Positions 1-7,997 of a DNA stretch of 64,000 bases are shown piece after piece. The position numbers and the translations under genes were made by a program. The stretch lies in contig MEGH01000016.1 in the NCBI GenBank assembly GCA_001725415.1, positions 79,721 through 143,720 on the forward strand. Reading direction: 5' to 3'. The first letter of the stretch is position 1. The number at the start of each line of letters is the position of its first letter. Under the pieces are notes generated by a model, which saw only the letters and a program-made list of their open reading frames with translations, had not been told where the DNA came from and did not search any database. The stretch comes from Pseudonocardia sp. SCN 73-27 (GTDB taxonomy: Bacteria > Actinomycetota > Actinomycetes > Mycobacteriales > Pseudonocardiaceae).

Positions 1-51
1 CAGGGCGAGCTCCGACTTCGTCTGGTGGGTCGGAACCTCAGGATCGGTCAC
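1..51 (-). CDS. Start of a possible GntR-family regulator (partial)
   Basis: Seventeen codons are visible, from a GTG at 51 running off the left edge. They read V-T-D-P-E-V-P-T-H-Q-T-K-S-E-L-A-L. The S-E-L-A-L stretch just after a short polar leader is typical of the start of GntR-family transcription factors, before the first helix of the winged HTH. No strong ribosome binding site is seen. The call rests on a few residues only and could be wrong. Confidence 0.35.
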   Translation of the reverse strand, partial: MTDPEVPTHQTKSELAL

Positions 52-237
52 AGGGCAAATCTTGCAGGTACCACCGTCGACGACGTCCCACGGGAGGCTC
101 CCTTCGTTGGGTCCTGCAATGAATAGAAAATATCCTGTAGCCGAATTGCACACAAGAGCTTCTGGCTGGAAGCGACACACCGATACATCGTCGACACGTC
201 ACCGACATGCCGCGGGCACGACGGCGGGCGTCCGTCG
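52..237. promoter_or_regulatory. Gene-free AT-richer leader between IclR end and the leftmost gene
   Basis: This stretch has no credible ORF. Around 112-165 it is far richer in A and T than its surroundings. It holds an imperfect dyad, CTGCAATGAATA then GAAAA then TATCCTGTAG (about 115-141). This looks like a promoter and regulator-binding region for the minus-strand gene starting at 51. The dyad could be that gene's own operator, which is inference only. Confidence 0.35.
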
Positions 238-1008
238 TCAGCGGGCCGCCAGGGCGCGGGTGAGGCCCAGGGCGGCGGTGCGGACGGCCGGGGCGAGGCG
301 CTCGGGATCGAACCGGTTGACCCATCCCGTGATCGACAGCGCGGCGACGGCGTGCCCGTCGGCATCCAGGACCGGGGCGGCCACGCAGGTGACGCCGATC
401 CCGGACTCCTCACGCTCGTAGGCGACGCCGCGCTCGTGGATGCGTTCCAGCTCGGCCGACAACAGGCCGGGGGCGATGATCGTCCGCGGGGCGCGGCGGG
501 CAAGGCCGGCGCGCAGGACCTCGTCGACGAGCTCCTGTGGCGCGAACGCGAGCATGGCCTTGCCGACGCCGGTGCAGTGCATCGGCATCCGCCCACCCAC
601 CCGCGACGGCACCCGTGGCCCGGCGCGCCCCTCCAGCTTCTGGACGTAGACGACCTCGGTGCCGTCCGGCGTCGCCAGGTGGACGGTCTCGTGGGTGGCC
701 TCGAACAGGTCGGCCAGGAACGGGGCGGCGGCCTCGCGCAGGCCGTGCTGGCGTGGCACGAGCTGGCCGAGCTCGAAGAGCCGGATGCCCAGGCGCACCC
801 CGCCGCCGGGGGTGCGTTCGACGACGCGCCACTCGGCCAGCTCGGTCACGAGCCGGTGCACGGTGGCCTTCGCGACCCCGGTGCGGCGCACCAGTTCGGC
901 CAGCGAGAGCTCGTCGTCGCCCAGCTCGAAGGCGGTCAGCACGGTGAGGGCGCGCCCGAGGACGGAGTTGGGTACCTCGTGAGAGGTGTTCCGTTGAGTG
1001 GACCGCAC
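238..1008 (-). CDS. IclR-family transcriptional regulator (meta-pathway cluster)
   Basis: The product is a regulator of about 256 residues, normal for IclR. The N-terminal winged HTH begins with [10 protein letters not shown] and contains the recognition region [10 protein letters not shown]. The C-terminal effector domain shows [11 protein letters not shown] and the late A-V-A-A-L-S-I-T-G strand. I chose the GTG at 1008; an in-frame ATG at 1038 would leave only 9 bp to the divergent dehydrogenase gene. The regulator probably controls that divergent aldolase/dehydrogenase pair. An imperfect GTTCC-N7-GGACC dyad overlaps its start. Confidence 0.85.
   Translation of the reverse strand: MRSTQRNTSHEVPNSVLGRALTVLTAFELGDDELSLAELVRRTGVAKATVHRLVTELAEWRVVERTPGGGVRLGIRLFELGQLVPRQHGLREAAAPFLADLFEATHETVHLATPDGTEVVYVQKLEGRAGPRVPSRVGGRMPMHCTGVGKAMLAFAPQELVDEVLRAGLARRAPRTIIAPGLLSAELERIHERGVAYEREESGIGVTCVAAPVLDADGHAVAALSITGWVNRFDPERLAPAVRTAALGLTRALAAR
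988..1004. promoter_or_regulatory. Imperfect IclR-type operator GTTCC-N7-GGACC
   Basis: GTTCC (988-992), seven bases, then GGACC (1000-1004) lies at the start of the IclR gene and in front of the divergent dehydrogenase gene. It matches four of five bases in the second half-site of the GTTCC-N7-GGAAC dyads seen at 14,206 and 14,337. It is weaker evidence than those sites. Confidence 0.35.
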
Positions 1009-1047
1009 GCCTTCCAGCCTGCGGCATCCCGGTGTCATCGTCCAGGC

Positions 1048-1953
1048 ATGGACACCCCCAAGGTGCCGGTCGCCATCGTCGGGCCCGGCCACATCGGCAC
1101 CGACCTCCTGGTCAAGTTGCAGCGCAGCGACGTGCTGGACCTCCGCTACGTCGCCGGCATCGTCGAGTCCGAGGGTCTGACCCGGGCGCGGGAGGCGGGC
1201 GTCGAAGCGTCGGCGGGCGGCGTGGACTGGCTGCTGGAGCAGGACCCGCTGCCGCGCATCGTGTTCGAGGCGACGTCGGCCAAGGCGCACGCGGCCAACG
1301 CGCCCCGCTACGAGGCGGCGGGCATCCGCGCCGTCGACCTCACCCCCGCCCACCTCGGCCCGATGGTGTGCCCGGCCGTCAACGGCGAGGACCATCTCGA
1401 CGCCGTGAACGTCTCCATGATCACCTGCGGCGGACAGGCGACGATCCCGATGGTCGCGGCCGTCTCCCGGGTGACGAAGGTGCCGTACGCGGAGATCGTC
1501 GCGTCGATCTCGTCGCGGTCGGCGGGCCCGGGCACGCGCGCCAACATCGACGAGTTCACCCACACCACCGGCGGCGCGGTCGCCGAGGTCGGCGGAGCGG
1601 ACCGGGGCAAGGCGATCATCGTCCTCAACCCGGTCGAACCGCCGATGATCATGCGCGACACCGTCTACTGCATGATCGGTGCCGACGCCGACCGCACCGC
1701 GATCACGACCTCGGTGCACGAGATGGTCCTGCGGGTGCAGGAGTACGTGCCGGGCTACACGCTGCGCGCCGAGCCGCAGTTCGACGAGCCCACCGACGAG
1801 TGGGGCGGGCACGCCCGCGTCGCCGTGTTCCTGGAGGTCAAGGGCAACGGCGACCACCTGCCGCCCTACGCCGGCAACCTCGACATCATGACCGCGGCCG
1901 CAGCGCGCACCGGTGAGCTGATGGCCCGCGCCGAGCTGGGAGCTCTCGCATGA
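1048..1953 (+). CDS. mhpF: Acetaldehyde dehydrogenase (acetylating)
   Basis: The 301-residue protein matches the MhpF/DmpF/BphJ family, which converts acetaldehyde, CoA and NAD+ to acetyl-CoA. It does so in a channelling complex with 4-hydroxy-2-oxovalerate aldolase. A Rossmann G-P-G-H-I-G motif lies at residues 12-17. The catalytic cysteine is C127 in [11 protein letters not shown]. The ATG at 1048 starts exactly at the Rossmann strand. The stop overlaps the start of the aldolase gene by 4 bp (ATGA), as expected for obligate partners. The divergent IclR gene is the likely regulator. No 2-hydroxypentadienoate hydratase or ring-cleavage dioxygenase is next to it, so the upper pathway must be elsewhere. 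Confidence 0.95.
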   Translation: MDTPKVPVAIVGPGHIGTDLLVKLQRSDVLDLRYVAGIVESEGLTRAREAGVEASAGGVDWLLEQDPLPRIVFEATSAKAHAANAPRYEAAGIRAVDLTPAHLGPMVCPAVNGEDHLDAVNVSMITCGGQATIPMVAAVSRVTKVPYAEIVASISSRSAGPGTRANIDEFTHTTGGAVAEVGGADRGKAIIVLNPVEPPMIMRDTVYCMIGADADRTAITTSVHEMVLRVQEYVPGYTLRAEPQFDEPTDEWGGHARVAVFLEVKGNGDHLPPYAGNLDIMTAAAARTGELMARAELGALA

Positions 1954-2984
1954 CCAAGCCCGCACTCCGCAACGACGTCCGGATCATCGACACCACCCTG
2001 CGCGACGGCAGCCACGCGATGGCCCACCGGTTCACCGAGACGCAGGTCCGCGACACCGTCCGGGCGCTCGACGCCGCAGGCATCGAGTGGATCGAGGTGT
2101 CGCACGGCGACGGCGTCGGCGGCTCGTCGTTCAACTACGGGTTCTCCGGCACCGACGAGATGACGCTGATCGCGGCGGCCCGGGAGGAGGCCCGGCAGGC
2201 CCGCATCGCCGTGCTGCTCGTGCCCGGGATCGGGACCGTCGACGACCTCGAGCGCGCCCACGACGCGGGTGCCGAGATGGTCCGGGTCGCGACGCACTGC
2301 ACGGAGGCCGACGTGTCGCCGCAGCACTTCGCCGCCGCCCGCGAGCTGGGCATGGAGACGGTCGGGTTCCTCATGATGGCCCACCGCACCCACCCGGCCG
2401 ACCTCGCGAAGCAGGCCCGGATCATGGTCGACGCCGGGTGCGAGTGCCCGTACGTCACCGACTCCGCGGGCGCCCTGCTGATGCACGAGGCCAAGGCCCG
2501 CTTCGAGGCGCTGCTCGACGAGGTCGGCGACGAGGCTCTCGTCGGCTACCACGGTCACCAGAACCTCTCGATGGGCGTCGCGAACTCGGTGATCGCCTAC
2601 GAGACCGGGGTCCGCTCGATCGACGGGTCGCTGTGCGCGCTGGGTGCCGGGTCGGGCAACTCGCCCACCGAGGTGCTCGCCGCGGTGTTCGACCGCCTCG
2701 GCATCGACGCCGGTGTCGACCCGGGCCTGCTGCTCGACGCGGCCGAGGACGTCGTGCGGCCGTACCTGAACCGCTGGCCGAAGATGGACCGCAATGCGAT
2801 CGTGCAGGGCTGGGCGGGCGTGTACTCGTCGTTCCTGCTGCACGCCGAGCGTGCCGCCGAGCGCTACAAGGTCCCGGCCCACGACATCCTGCGCCGCTGC
2901 GGCGAGCTCGGGTACGTCGGCGGCCAGGAGGACATGATCATCGACGTCGCGATCACGCTCGCGGCCGAGCGCGACGAGGCGTGA
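1950..2984 (+). CDS. mhpE: 4-hydroxy-2-oxovalerate aldolase
   Basis: This 344-residue class II, metal-dependent aldolase of the MhpE/DmpG/BphI family splits 4-hydroxy-2-oxoacids into pyruvate and an aldehyde. The HMGL-like barrel begins with D-T-T-L-R-D-G-S-H (residues 14-22), which carries the metal-binding Asp and catalytic Arg. The metal-ligand motif H-G-H-Q-N is near residue 198. The C-terminal communication domain is present ([10 protein letters not shown]). It overlaps the dehydrogenase by 4 bp, and acetaldehyde is normally tunnelled between the two subunits. Transcription probably ends at the inverted repeat just downstream. Confidence 0.95.
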   Translation: MTKPALRNDVRIIDTTLRDGSHAMAHRFTETQVRDTVRALDAAGIEWIEVSHGDGVGGSSFNYGFSGTDEMTLIAAAREEARQARIAVLLVPGIGTVDDLERAHDAGAEMVRVATHCTEADVSPQHFAAARELGMETVGFLMMAHRTHPADLAKQARIMVDAGCECPYVTDSAGALLMHEAKARFEALLDEVGDEALVGYHGHQNLSMGVANSVIAYETGVRSIDGSLCALGAGSGNSPTEVLAAVFDRLGIDAGVDPGLLLDAAEDVVRPYLNRWPKMDRNAIVQGWAGVYSSFLLHAERAAERYKVPAHDILRRCGELGYVGGQEDMIIDVAITLAAERDEA

Positions 2985-2990
2985 TCCCCG

Positions 2991-3055
2991 ACGCCGAGTT
3001 CGACGTGAGCCTGGTCCCGACCATGATCGAAGCAGTCCGACGTCGAACTCGGCGT
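2991..3055. repeat. 65-bp palindromic element, copy 1 (terminator-like)
   Basis: Perfect 16-bp arms, ACGCCGAGTTCGACGT (2991-3006) and its reverse complement (3040-3055), flank a 33-bp loop. The element sits between convergent genes, so it may act as a bidirectional terminator. A second copy at 45,823-45,887 shares the arm core CGCCGAGTTCGAC and part of the loop (CCTGGT-C/T-CCGACC). This suggests a dispersed palindromic repeat rather than an ordinary terminator. Confidence 0.75.
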
Positions 3056-3063
3056 GGCCGGGC

Positions 3064-3696
3064 TCAGCGGGCCACCAGGCCGCCCAGCACCAGCTCGCTG
3101 AACTCTGCGCCGACCTCCTCGGCGGTCCGTCGGCCGTCGGGCCGGAACCACCGGTACACCGAGTTGACCATGCCGAAGATCGCGAACGTCGCGAGCCGGA
3201 CGTCGGTGTCCGCGCGGACGTCGCCGGCGGCCTGTGCCTCGCGGATCCACTGTTCGACGGCCTTCTCGTGCCGCGTCCGCTCGGCGACGATCTCCCGCTG
3301 GCGTTCGGCCGGCAGCGACCGCCACTCCGTGTAGAAGAGGCTGGACTTGGTCAGGTTGGTCGCCGTGTGCGCCGTCTCGACCGTGATCAGCTCGCGGAGC
3401 TTGACCAGCGGCGCCGCGTCGGAGGCGAGGATCCGCTCGAAGTAGACGCGTGTGTCGTCGTGGTACTGCCGGACCAGCTCGTAGAGCAGGTCCTCCTTCG
3501 ACGAGATGTAGTAGTAGATGCTGCCCTTGAGCAGCCCCAGCGCCGCGCCGATGTCCTGCGTCGTCGTCGCCTCGTAGCCGCGCTCGAAGAACATCCGCGC
3601 CGCCACGTCGAGGACCTCCTCGCGGCGGGCGTGCTGTTTGCGCCGCCTGCCGGCGCGGGCCGGGGGCGGCGTCGTCTCCGGATCGGGCCGAGCCAC
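3064..3696 (-). CDS. TetR-family regulator of the acyl-CoA operon
   Basis: This is a regulator of about 210 residues. The HTH is clear near residues 20-65 (V-L-D-V-A-A-R-M-F-F-E-R-G-Y, then L-K-G-S-I-Y-Y-Y-I-S-S-K-E-D-L-L). The C-terminal ligand domain contains F-G-M-V-N-S-V-Y-R-W-F, a pattern common in regulators of fatty-acid or sterol catabolism. I chose the GTG at 3696 because GGGAAGGGGAGG lies directly upstream; an ATG at 3735 is also in frame. It is divergent from the CoA-ligase operon and is probably its repressor, released by a CoA thioester. The ligand is unknown. Confidence 0.88.
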   Translation of the reverse strand: MARPDPETTPPPARAGRRRKQHARREEVLDVAARMFFERGYEATTTQDIGAALGLLKGSIYYYISSKEDLLYELVRQYHDDTRVYFERILASDAAPLVKLRELITVETAHTATNLTKSSLFYTEWRSLPAERQREIVAERTRHEKAVEQWIREAQAAGDVRADTDVRLATFAIFGMVNSVYRWFRPDGRRTAEEVGAEFSELVLGGLVAR

Positions 3697-3779
3697 GGCC
3701 TCCCCTTCCCCTGCGGTGATCGAGGTGCAGAGCATACGAACCCCCCTTGCGCGTCGGCCACGTCTGCGGCAAATTCAAA

Positions 3780-3789
3780 CCACCGGTGG
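3780..3789. promoter_or_regulatory. Palindrome CCACCGGTGG, candidate TetR operator
   Basis: A perfect 10-bp palindrome sits 21 bp before the ligase start codon, in the short divergent region shared with the TetR gene. TetR repressors usually bind such dyads near their own promoter. Function is inferred from position. Confidence 0.4.
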
Positions 3790-3809
3790 AATAACGACGG
3801 AGGCGGCCC

Positions 3810-5348
3810 ATGGACGTGCCCGGCCTGATGCGTCAGTCGATGCGCTTCCACGCTCGACGGACGGCACTCGTCACCCGTGACCGCACGCTGACGTTCGCGC
3901 AGGCCTGGGATCGTGGGGTGCGGGTCGCCAACGACCTGCGTGCGCTCGGCGTCGGCCCCGGCGACCGCGTCGCGGCCGTGGAGGACAACACCCTCGGCGC
4001 GGCCGACCTGTTCCTCGGCGCCGCGATCGCCGGGGCGGTCCGGGTGCCGCTGTACCCGCGGAACTCACGGCGCTCGCACGAGGTGATGATCGCCCAGACC
4101 GGCGCCCGGGTCGTCATCGCGGAAGCGGCGCACGCCGACGGTGTCCTCGGCCTGGAGCGCGAGATCGACGGCCTCGACCACGTCGTCGTCCGCGACGACG
4201 GCTACGAGGAGCGGCTCGCCGCGCAGTCCGACGTCGACCCGACGGTGCAGGTCCGTGCCGACGACTGGTACGTCATCCGGCACTCCTCGGGTACCACCGG
4301 GCGACCGAAGGGCGTCGGCTACACCCAGCACGAGTGGCTGGTCAACTGCCGCAACTGGTTCTACCGGCTCCCCCGGCTCGGCTGGGACTCCGTGGTCGGC
4401 CACGCGGCACCGATCTCGCACGCGGCCGGGTACCTGTTCCTGCCGGCGTGGCTCGCCGGTGCGACCAACCTGCTCTACGGCCCGTTCGACGTCCCGACGG
4501 TCCTGGAGATGACCGAGCGGCACCGCGTGACACACACGTTCGCGGCGCCGTCGATGCTCGCGGCGCTCGCCGCCGACCCGGGGGCGAGCGGCCGGGACTG
4601 GTCGGCGCTGCGGTGCATCCTCGTCGGCGGCGCGCCGATCACCGACGCCACGATCACCGCAGGTCGGCGCGTGTTCGGTGACGTCGTGCACCAGGTGTTC
4701 GGGCAGACCGAGGCGACACCGCTGACGATCGGCACCCCCGACGAGTGGTTCGCCGACGTTCCCGGCTCGACACCGATGCGCTCCGCCGGCCGCGTCCTGC
4801 CGTTCTGCCGGCTGGAGATCCGTGGCTCCGACGGAACGGTGCTCGACACCGGTGCGGAAGGCGAGATCTGGACCCAGGTCGAGGCGCAGATGCACGGCTA
4901 CTGGGGTGACCCGGAGCGGACGGCCGAACGCCTCGTCGACGGCTGGGTCCGCACCGGCGACATCGGGCGGCTCGACGAGAACGGGTTCCTCTACGTCCTC
5001 GACCGGGTCGACGACATGATCGTCTCCGGCGGGTTCAACATCTGGCCCGCCGAGGTGGAGACCGTGATCGCCGGGCATCCCGACGTCGTCGAGGTCGCGG
5101 TCTTCGGCATCCCGCACACCCGCTGGGGCGAGACCCCGATGGCGGTGTGCTGCATCCGTCCCGACGCGACCGTCACCGAGCAGGAGATCGTCGACCTCGT
5201 CGCGACCCGCCTCGGGCGCTACCAGAAGCCGACGACGGTGCAGCTGACCACCGAGCCGCTGCCGAAGTCGGTCGTCGGCAAGCTGCAGCGGAAGGTGCTG
5301 CGCACCCCGTTCTGGGAGGGCCACGAGGCGCGGGTGAGCGGCGCATGA
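3810..5348 (+). CDS. AMP-dependent acyl-CoA ligase
   Basis: The 512-residue ANL-superfamily enzyme activates a carboxylic acid with ATP and CoA. The P-loop-like A3 motif H-S-S-G-T-T-G-R-P-K-G is near residues 158-168. The adenylate motif is G-Q-T-E-A-T. The hinge region is R-T-G-D-I-G followed by D-R-V-D-D-M-I. The adenylation lysine is in P-K-S-V-V-G-K-L. It is the first gene of an operon with a hydratase, a DUF35 protein and a thiolase-like protein, so the product is probably a medium-chain, aromatic or sterol-derived acid degraded by a beta-oxidation-type route. The substrate is not evident. Confidence 0.9.
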   Translation: MDVPGLMRQSMRFHARRTALVTRDRTLTFAQAWDRGVRVANDLRALGVGPGDRVAAVEDNTLGAADLFLGAAIAGAVRVPLYPRNSRRSHEVMIAQTGARVVIAEAAHADGVLGLEREIDGLDHVVVRDDGYEERLAAQSDVDPTVQVRADDWYVIRHSSGTTGRPKGVGYTQHEWLVNCRNWFYRLPRLGWDSVVGHAAPISHAAGYLFLPAWLAGATNLLYGPFDVPTVLEMTERHRVTHTFAAPSMLAALAADPGASGRDWSALRCILVGGAPITDATITAGRRVFGDVVHQVFGQTEATPLTIGTPDEWFADVPGSTPMRSAGRVLPFCRLEIRGSDGTVLDTGAEGEIWTQVEAQMHGYWGDPERTAERLVDGWVRTGDIGRLDENGFLYVLDRVDDMIVSGGFNIWPAEVETVIAGHPDVVEVAVFGIPHTRWGETPMAVCCIRPDATVTEQEIVDLVATRLGRYQKPTTVQLTTEPLPKSVVGKLQRKVLRTPFWEGHEARVSGA

Positions 5349-6169
5349 GCGTCCGTACCGAGCGGGTCGCGCTGGCAGGCCCCGGGCACGACGGCGTCCC
5401 GGCCGACGCCGCGCTGGTCGTCGTCACCCTCGACCGGCCCGAGGCCCTCAACCCGATCGACCACGACGTCGTCCACGCGCTGCGGGCCGCGGTCGCCGCG
5501 CACGACGCCGACCCGACGGTCCGGGCGATCGCGCTGACCGGGGCCGGGCGGGCGTTCTCCGCGGGCGGCGACATGGTCAAGTACCGGACGTTGCAGCACG
5601 ACCCCGTCGGGTTCCCGGCGTTCCTCACCGACCTGCACACCCTGATCTCCGAGATCGGCGGCTGTCGCACCCCGGTGCTCGCGATGGTCAACGGCATCGC
5701 CGTCGCCGGGGGAATCGAACTGCTCCTGGCCTGCGACTTCGCCGTCGCCGCCGCGTCGGCGCGGATCGGCGACGCCCACCTGCCGTACGGGCAGATGGGC
5801 GGCGGCGGGTCGCTGACGCTGCTCCCCCGCGCCGTCGGGCCCGCCCGGGCCCGCGAGCTCGTGTTCACCGGACGGCTGCTCGATGCCGCCGAGGCGCGGG
5901 AGTGGGGCCTGGTGAGCCGTGTCGTCCCCGACGACGCGCTGCTCACCACCGGGATCGAGCTCGCCCGCGACCTCGCCCGCAGGTCGCCGCTGGCCGTCGG
6001 CAACGCGAAGCAGGTGCTCAACGCGTCGTTCTGGGACGGCACGGCGATCACGTCCGGCCTGCGCACGGAACGCGAGACCGCCGCGCGCTACGGCCTCACC
6101 AGCACCGACGCCCACGAGGGGCTCGCGGCGTTCGCCGAGCGCCGCGCGCCCCGGTTCACCGGCTCGTGA
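5345..6169 (+). CDS. Enoyl-CoA hydratase/isomerase family protein
   Basis: This 274-residue crotonase-fold protein has the oxyanion-hole segments S-A-G-G-D-M (near residue 72) and G-I-A-V-A-G-G-I-E-L (near 117). The usual second acidic catalytic position falls in H-L-P-Y-G-Q-M-G-G-G-G, which lacks an obvious Glu, so isomerase, hydratase or another crotonase activity cannot be told apart. The start overlaps the ligase stop by 4 bp (ATGA), indicating translational coupling. The likely role is processing the CoA thioester made by the ligase. Confidence 0.88.
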   Translation: MSVRTERVALAGPGHDGVPADAALVVVTLDRPEALNPIDHDVVHALRAAVAAHDADPTVRAIALTGAGRAFSAGGDMVKYRTLQHDPVGFPAFLTDLHTLISEIGGCRTPVLAMVNGIAVAGGIELLLACDFAVAAASARIGDAHLPYGQMGGGGSLTLLPRAVGPARARELVFTGRLLDAAEAREWGLVSRVVPDDALLTTGIELARDLARRSPLAVGNAKQVLNASFWDGTAITSGLRTERETAARYGLTSTDAHEGLAAFAERRAPRFTGS

Positions 6170-6555
6170 ACACCCCCGCACCGCCCGAACCCGACCACGA
6201 CAGCGGTCCCTTCTGGGTGGCGCTGGACGAGGAGCGGATCGTCCTGCAGCGCTGCGCCGGCTGCGACCGGCTCCGCTTCCCGCCGATCGGCCGCTGCCCC
6301 TGGTGCCGTGAACCGCGTTCGACGTGGACGCCCGTCGACGGCCGCGGACGCGTCTACTCGTGGACCGTCGTGCACCACGCGTTCGAGCCCGCGTTCGCCG
6401 ACGACGTGCCCTACGTCGTCGCGACCGTCGACCTCGACGACGGCCCGCGGATCGCCCTGCGGTGCGCGGGCGTCCCGGACTTCGGGACCCGGGTGTCACC
6501 CGCGTTCGTCCGGCACGACGGCTGGACCGAGCTGCGGGTCGTACCCGATGCGTGA
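6166..6555 (+). CDS. DUF35 OB-fold zinc-ribbon protein
   Basis: This 129-residue protein starts at a GTG that overlaps the hydratase stop (GTGA). It has a rubredoxin-like zinc ribbon, C-A-G-C-D-R-L-R-F-P-P then C-P-W-C, near residues 28-47. An OB-fold follows (G-R-V-Y-S-W-T-V-V-H-H, Y-V-V-A-T-V-D-L-D-D-G). DUF35 proteins bind acyl-CoA and form complexes with thiolase-like partners. Known examples are steroid side-chain thiolases or aldolases of the Ltp2/ChsH2 type. The following gene, overlapping by 8 bp, is such a partner. Confidence 0.9.
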   Translation: MNTPAPPEPDHDSGPFWVALDEERIVLQRCAGCDRLRFPPIGRCPWCREPRSTWTPVDGRGRVYSWTVVHHAFEPAFADDVPYVVATVDLDDGPRIALRCAGVPDFGTRVSPAFVRHDGWTELRVVPDA

Positions 6556-7678
6556 GGTGGCGGTCGCGGGCGTCGGGTACACGCCGTTCACGCGCGCGTC
6601 GGGACGCCCGGTGCTCGACCTCGCCTGCGACGCGGCCCTCGCGGCCTGCACCGACGCGGGCCTCGACCCCGCGCTCGTCGACGGCGTCGGCACCCACTCG
6701 GTCGGCCAGGATTCGGAGCCGGCCCAGGCCGTCGCGACCGCGCTGGCGTCACCCGGGCTGCGGTGGGTCGTCGACCTGGCCATGGCGGGCCAGGCGCCGT
6801 GCCACCTCGTCGGGCTCGCCGCCGACGCCATCGCCACCGGCCGCGCCGAGGCGGTGCTGGTGTTCCGGGCGCTCAACGGGCGGTCCGGCGCCAAGGTCGG
6901 CTCGGCGCGCTTCCCCGGCCGCGGCGGGCCGTACCGCTACCCCATCGGCTACGGCGCCTACCCGATGTACATCGCGACCTGGGCGAACCGGCACCTCCAC
7001 GAGACCGGCCAGACCACCGACGACCTCGGCGCGGTCGCCGTCGCGCACCGCCGCTACGCCGTCCTCAACGACCGGGCGGTCGTGCGCACCCCGCTCGACC
7101 TGGCCGGCCATCGTGCCTCGCCGTGGGTCGCCGAGCCCTTCCGGGTCGCCGACTGCACCCGAGAGGTCGACGGCGCGTGCGCACTCCTGGTGACGACGCT
7201 CGAACGGGCCCGCGACCTGCGCAGACCCCCGGCCGTCGTGGCCGCGGCCGCCTACCGGGCCGGGCCCAGACCAGGCCTCGACCTCGGCGACCACGTCCTC
7301 ACCGACGACTACACCCGCAACTTCACCGACCTGGTGCGCGACGAGCTGTTCCGCCGCGCCGGTGTCACCCCCGCCGACGTGGACGTCGCGGAGCTCTACG
7401 ACTGCTTCAGCAGCGTCGTCCTCATGTCACTGGAGGGCCTCGGGCTCTGCGACCGCGGCGCGGCCGGTGAGCTGGTGCGGTCGGGGGCCCTGCCCGTCAA
7501 CACCCACGGGGGGCTGCTGGGCGAGGGCTACCTGCACGGGATGAACACCGTCGCCGAGGCGGTCCTGCAGGTGCAGGGACGTGGCGGGGTGCGGCAGTCG
7601 GCCCGGCACGACGTCGTCGTCGCGACGTCGGGCGCGTTGATGGACGGCTCGGCGCTCGTCCTGACCCGGGACCGTTGA
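6548..7678 (+). CDS. SCP-x/Ltp2-type thiolase-like protein
   Basis: The 376-residue thiolase-superfamily protein has the SCP2-thiolase type start (V-A-V-A-G-V-G-Y-T-P-F) and the C-terminal active-site loop N-T-H-G-G-L-L-G-E-G-Y-L-H-G. At the usual nucleophile region (A-M-A-G-Q-A-P-C-H) the cysteine is displaced, as in Ltp2-like members that act as retro-aldolases rather than thiolases. Together with the overlapping DUF35 gene it should form a heteromeric enzyme. It could cleave a beta-hydroxyacyl- or beta-ketoacyl-CoA. Aldolase versus thiolase cannot be decided here. Confidence 0.85.
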   Translation: MREVAVAGVGYTPFTRASGRPVLDLACDAALAACTDAGLDPALVDGVGTHSVGQDSEPAQAVATALASPGLRWVVDLAMAGQAPCHLVGLAADAIATGRAEAVLVFRALNGRSGAKVGSARFPGRGGPYRYPIGYGAYPMYIATWANRHLHETGQTTDDLGAVAVAHRRYAVLNDRAVVRTPLDLAGHRASPWVAEPFRVADCTREVDGACALLVTTLERARDLRRPPAVVAAAAYRAGPRPGLDLGDHVLTDDYTRNFTDLVRDELFRRAGVTPADVDVAELYDCFSSVVLMSLEGLGLCDRGAAGELVRSGALPVNTHGGLLGEGYLHGMNTVAEAVLQVQGRGGVRQSARHDVVVATSGALMDGSALVLTRDR

Positions 7679-7687
7679 GGCCGGCGC

Positions 7688-7720
7688 GCGGCGGGTCCGG
7701 CCCGAGGCCCGACCCGCCGC
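7688..7720. terminator. Bidirectional terminator hairpin
   Basis: GCGGCGGGTC (7688-7697) pairs perfectly with GACCCGCCGC (7711-7720) across a 13-nt loop that itself contains GGCC-CGA-GGCC. It lies between the convergent ends of the thiolase-like gene and cluster A. There is no T-run, which is common in high-GC actinomycetes. Confidence 0.65.
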
Positions 7721-7727
7721 CCGGGCC

Positions 7728-7997
7728 TCAAGCGCGCGGGGCGAGGTCGAGCCGCTCCGCGACAAGGGGGCGAGAATGGCCGCTGCTCGGACGCAGGTTG
7801 GCGAACAGCCGCGTCAGGAGGCTCGACGCCGACTGGCTGTCCGTCGCGGGGTCACGGTCCTCCAGCTCGGCGACCCGGGCCGCGAGCACCGACAGCTCCA
7901 TCCCGAGCGTGAGGACCATCGCCGCCAGCTGGTCGACGGTGGCGCTGCCCAGGAACGCCGGCTCCGGGCCCTCCGCGAACTCGTCGATGTCGATCAT
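7728..7997 (-). CDS. Small helical protein paired with methyltransferase (cluster A)
   Basis: This 89-residue protein is not recognised. It overlaps the methyltransferase stop by 4 bp (ATGA). It has an amphipathic helical core with F-L-G-x4-V-x2-L-x3-V-L-x-L-x2-E, then R-V-A-E-L-E. The protein at 18,650-18,961, which follows the paralogous methyltransferase in cluster B, has the same pattern with Y-L-G. It may be an accessory subunit of the methyltransferase. This is inferred only from conserved pairing and weak similarity. It is the last gene of the cluster A operon. Confidence 0.7.
   Translation of the reverse strand: MIDIDEFAEGPEPAFLGSATVDQLAAMVLTLGMELSVLAARVAELEDRDPATDSQSASSLLTRLFANLRPSSGHSRPLVAERLDLAPRA

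Noticed and set aside
238-1965. A 575-codon minus-strand open frame spanning the IclR gene and the whole dehydrogenase region
   Set aside because: Only its last ~256 codons resemble a protein (IclR). The first half is antisense to a clear acetaldehyde dehydrogenase and has Arg/His/Val-rich shadow composition.
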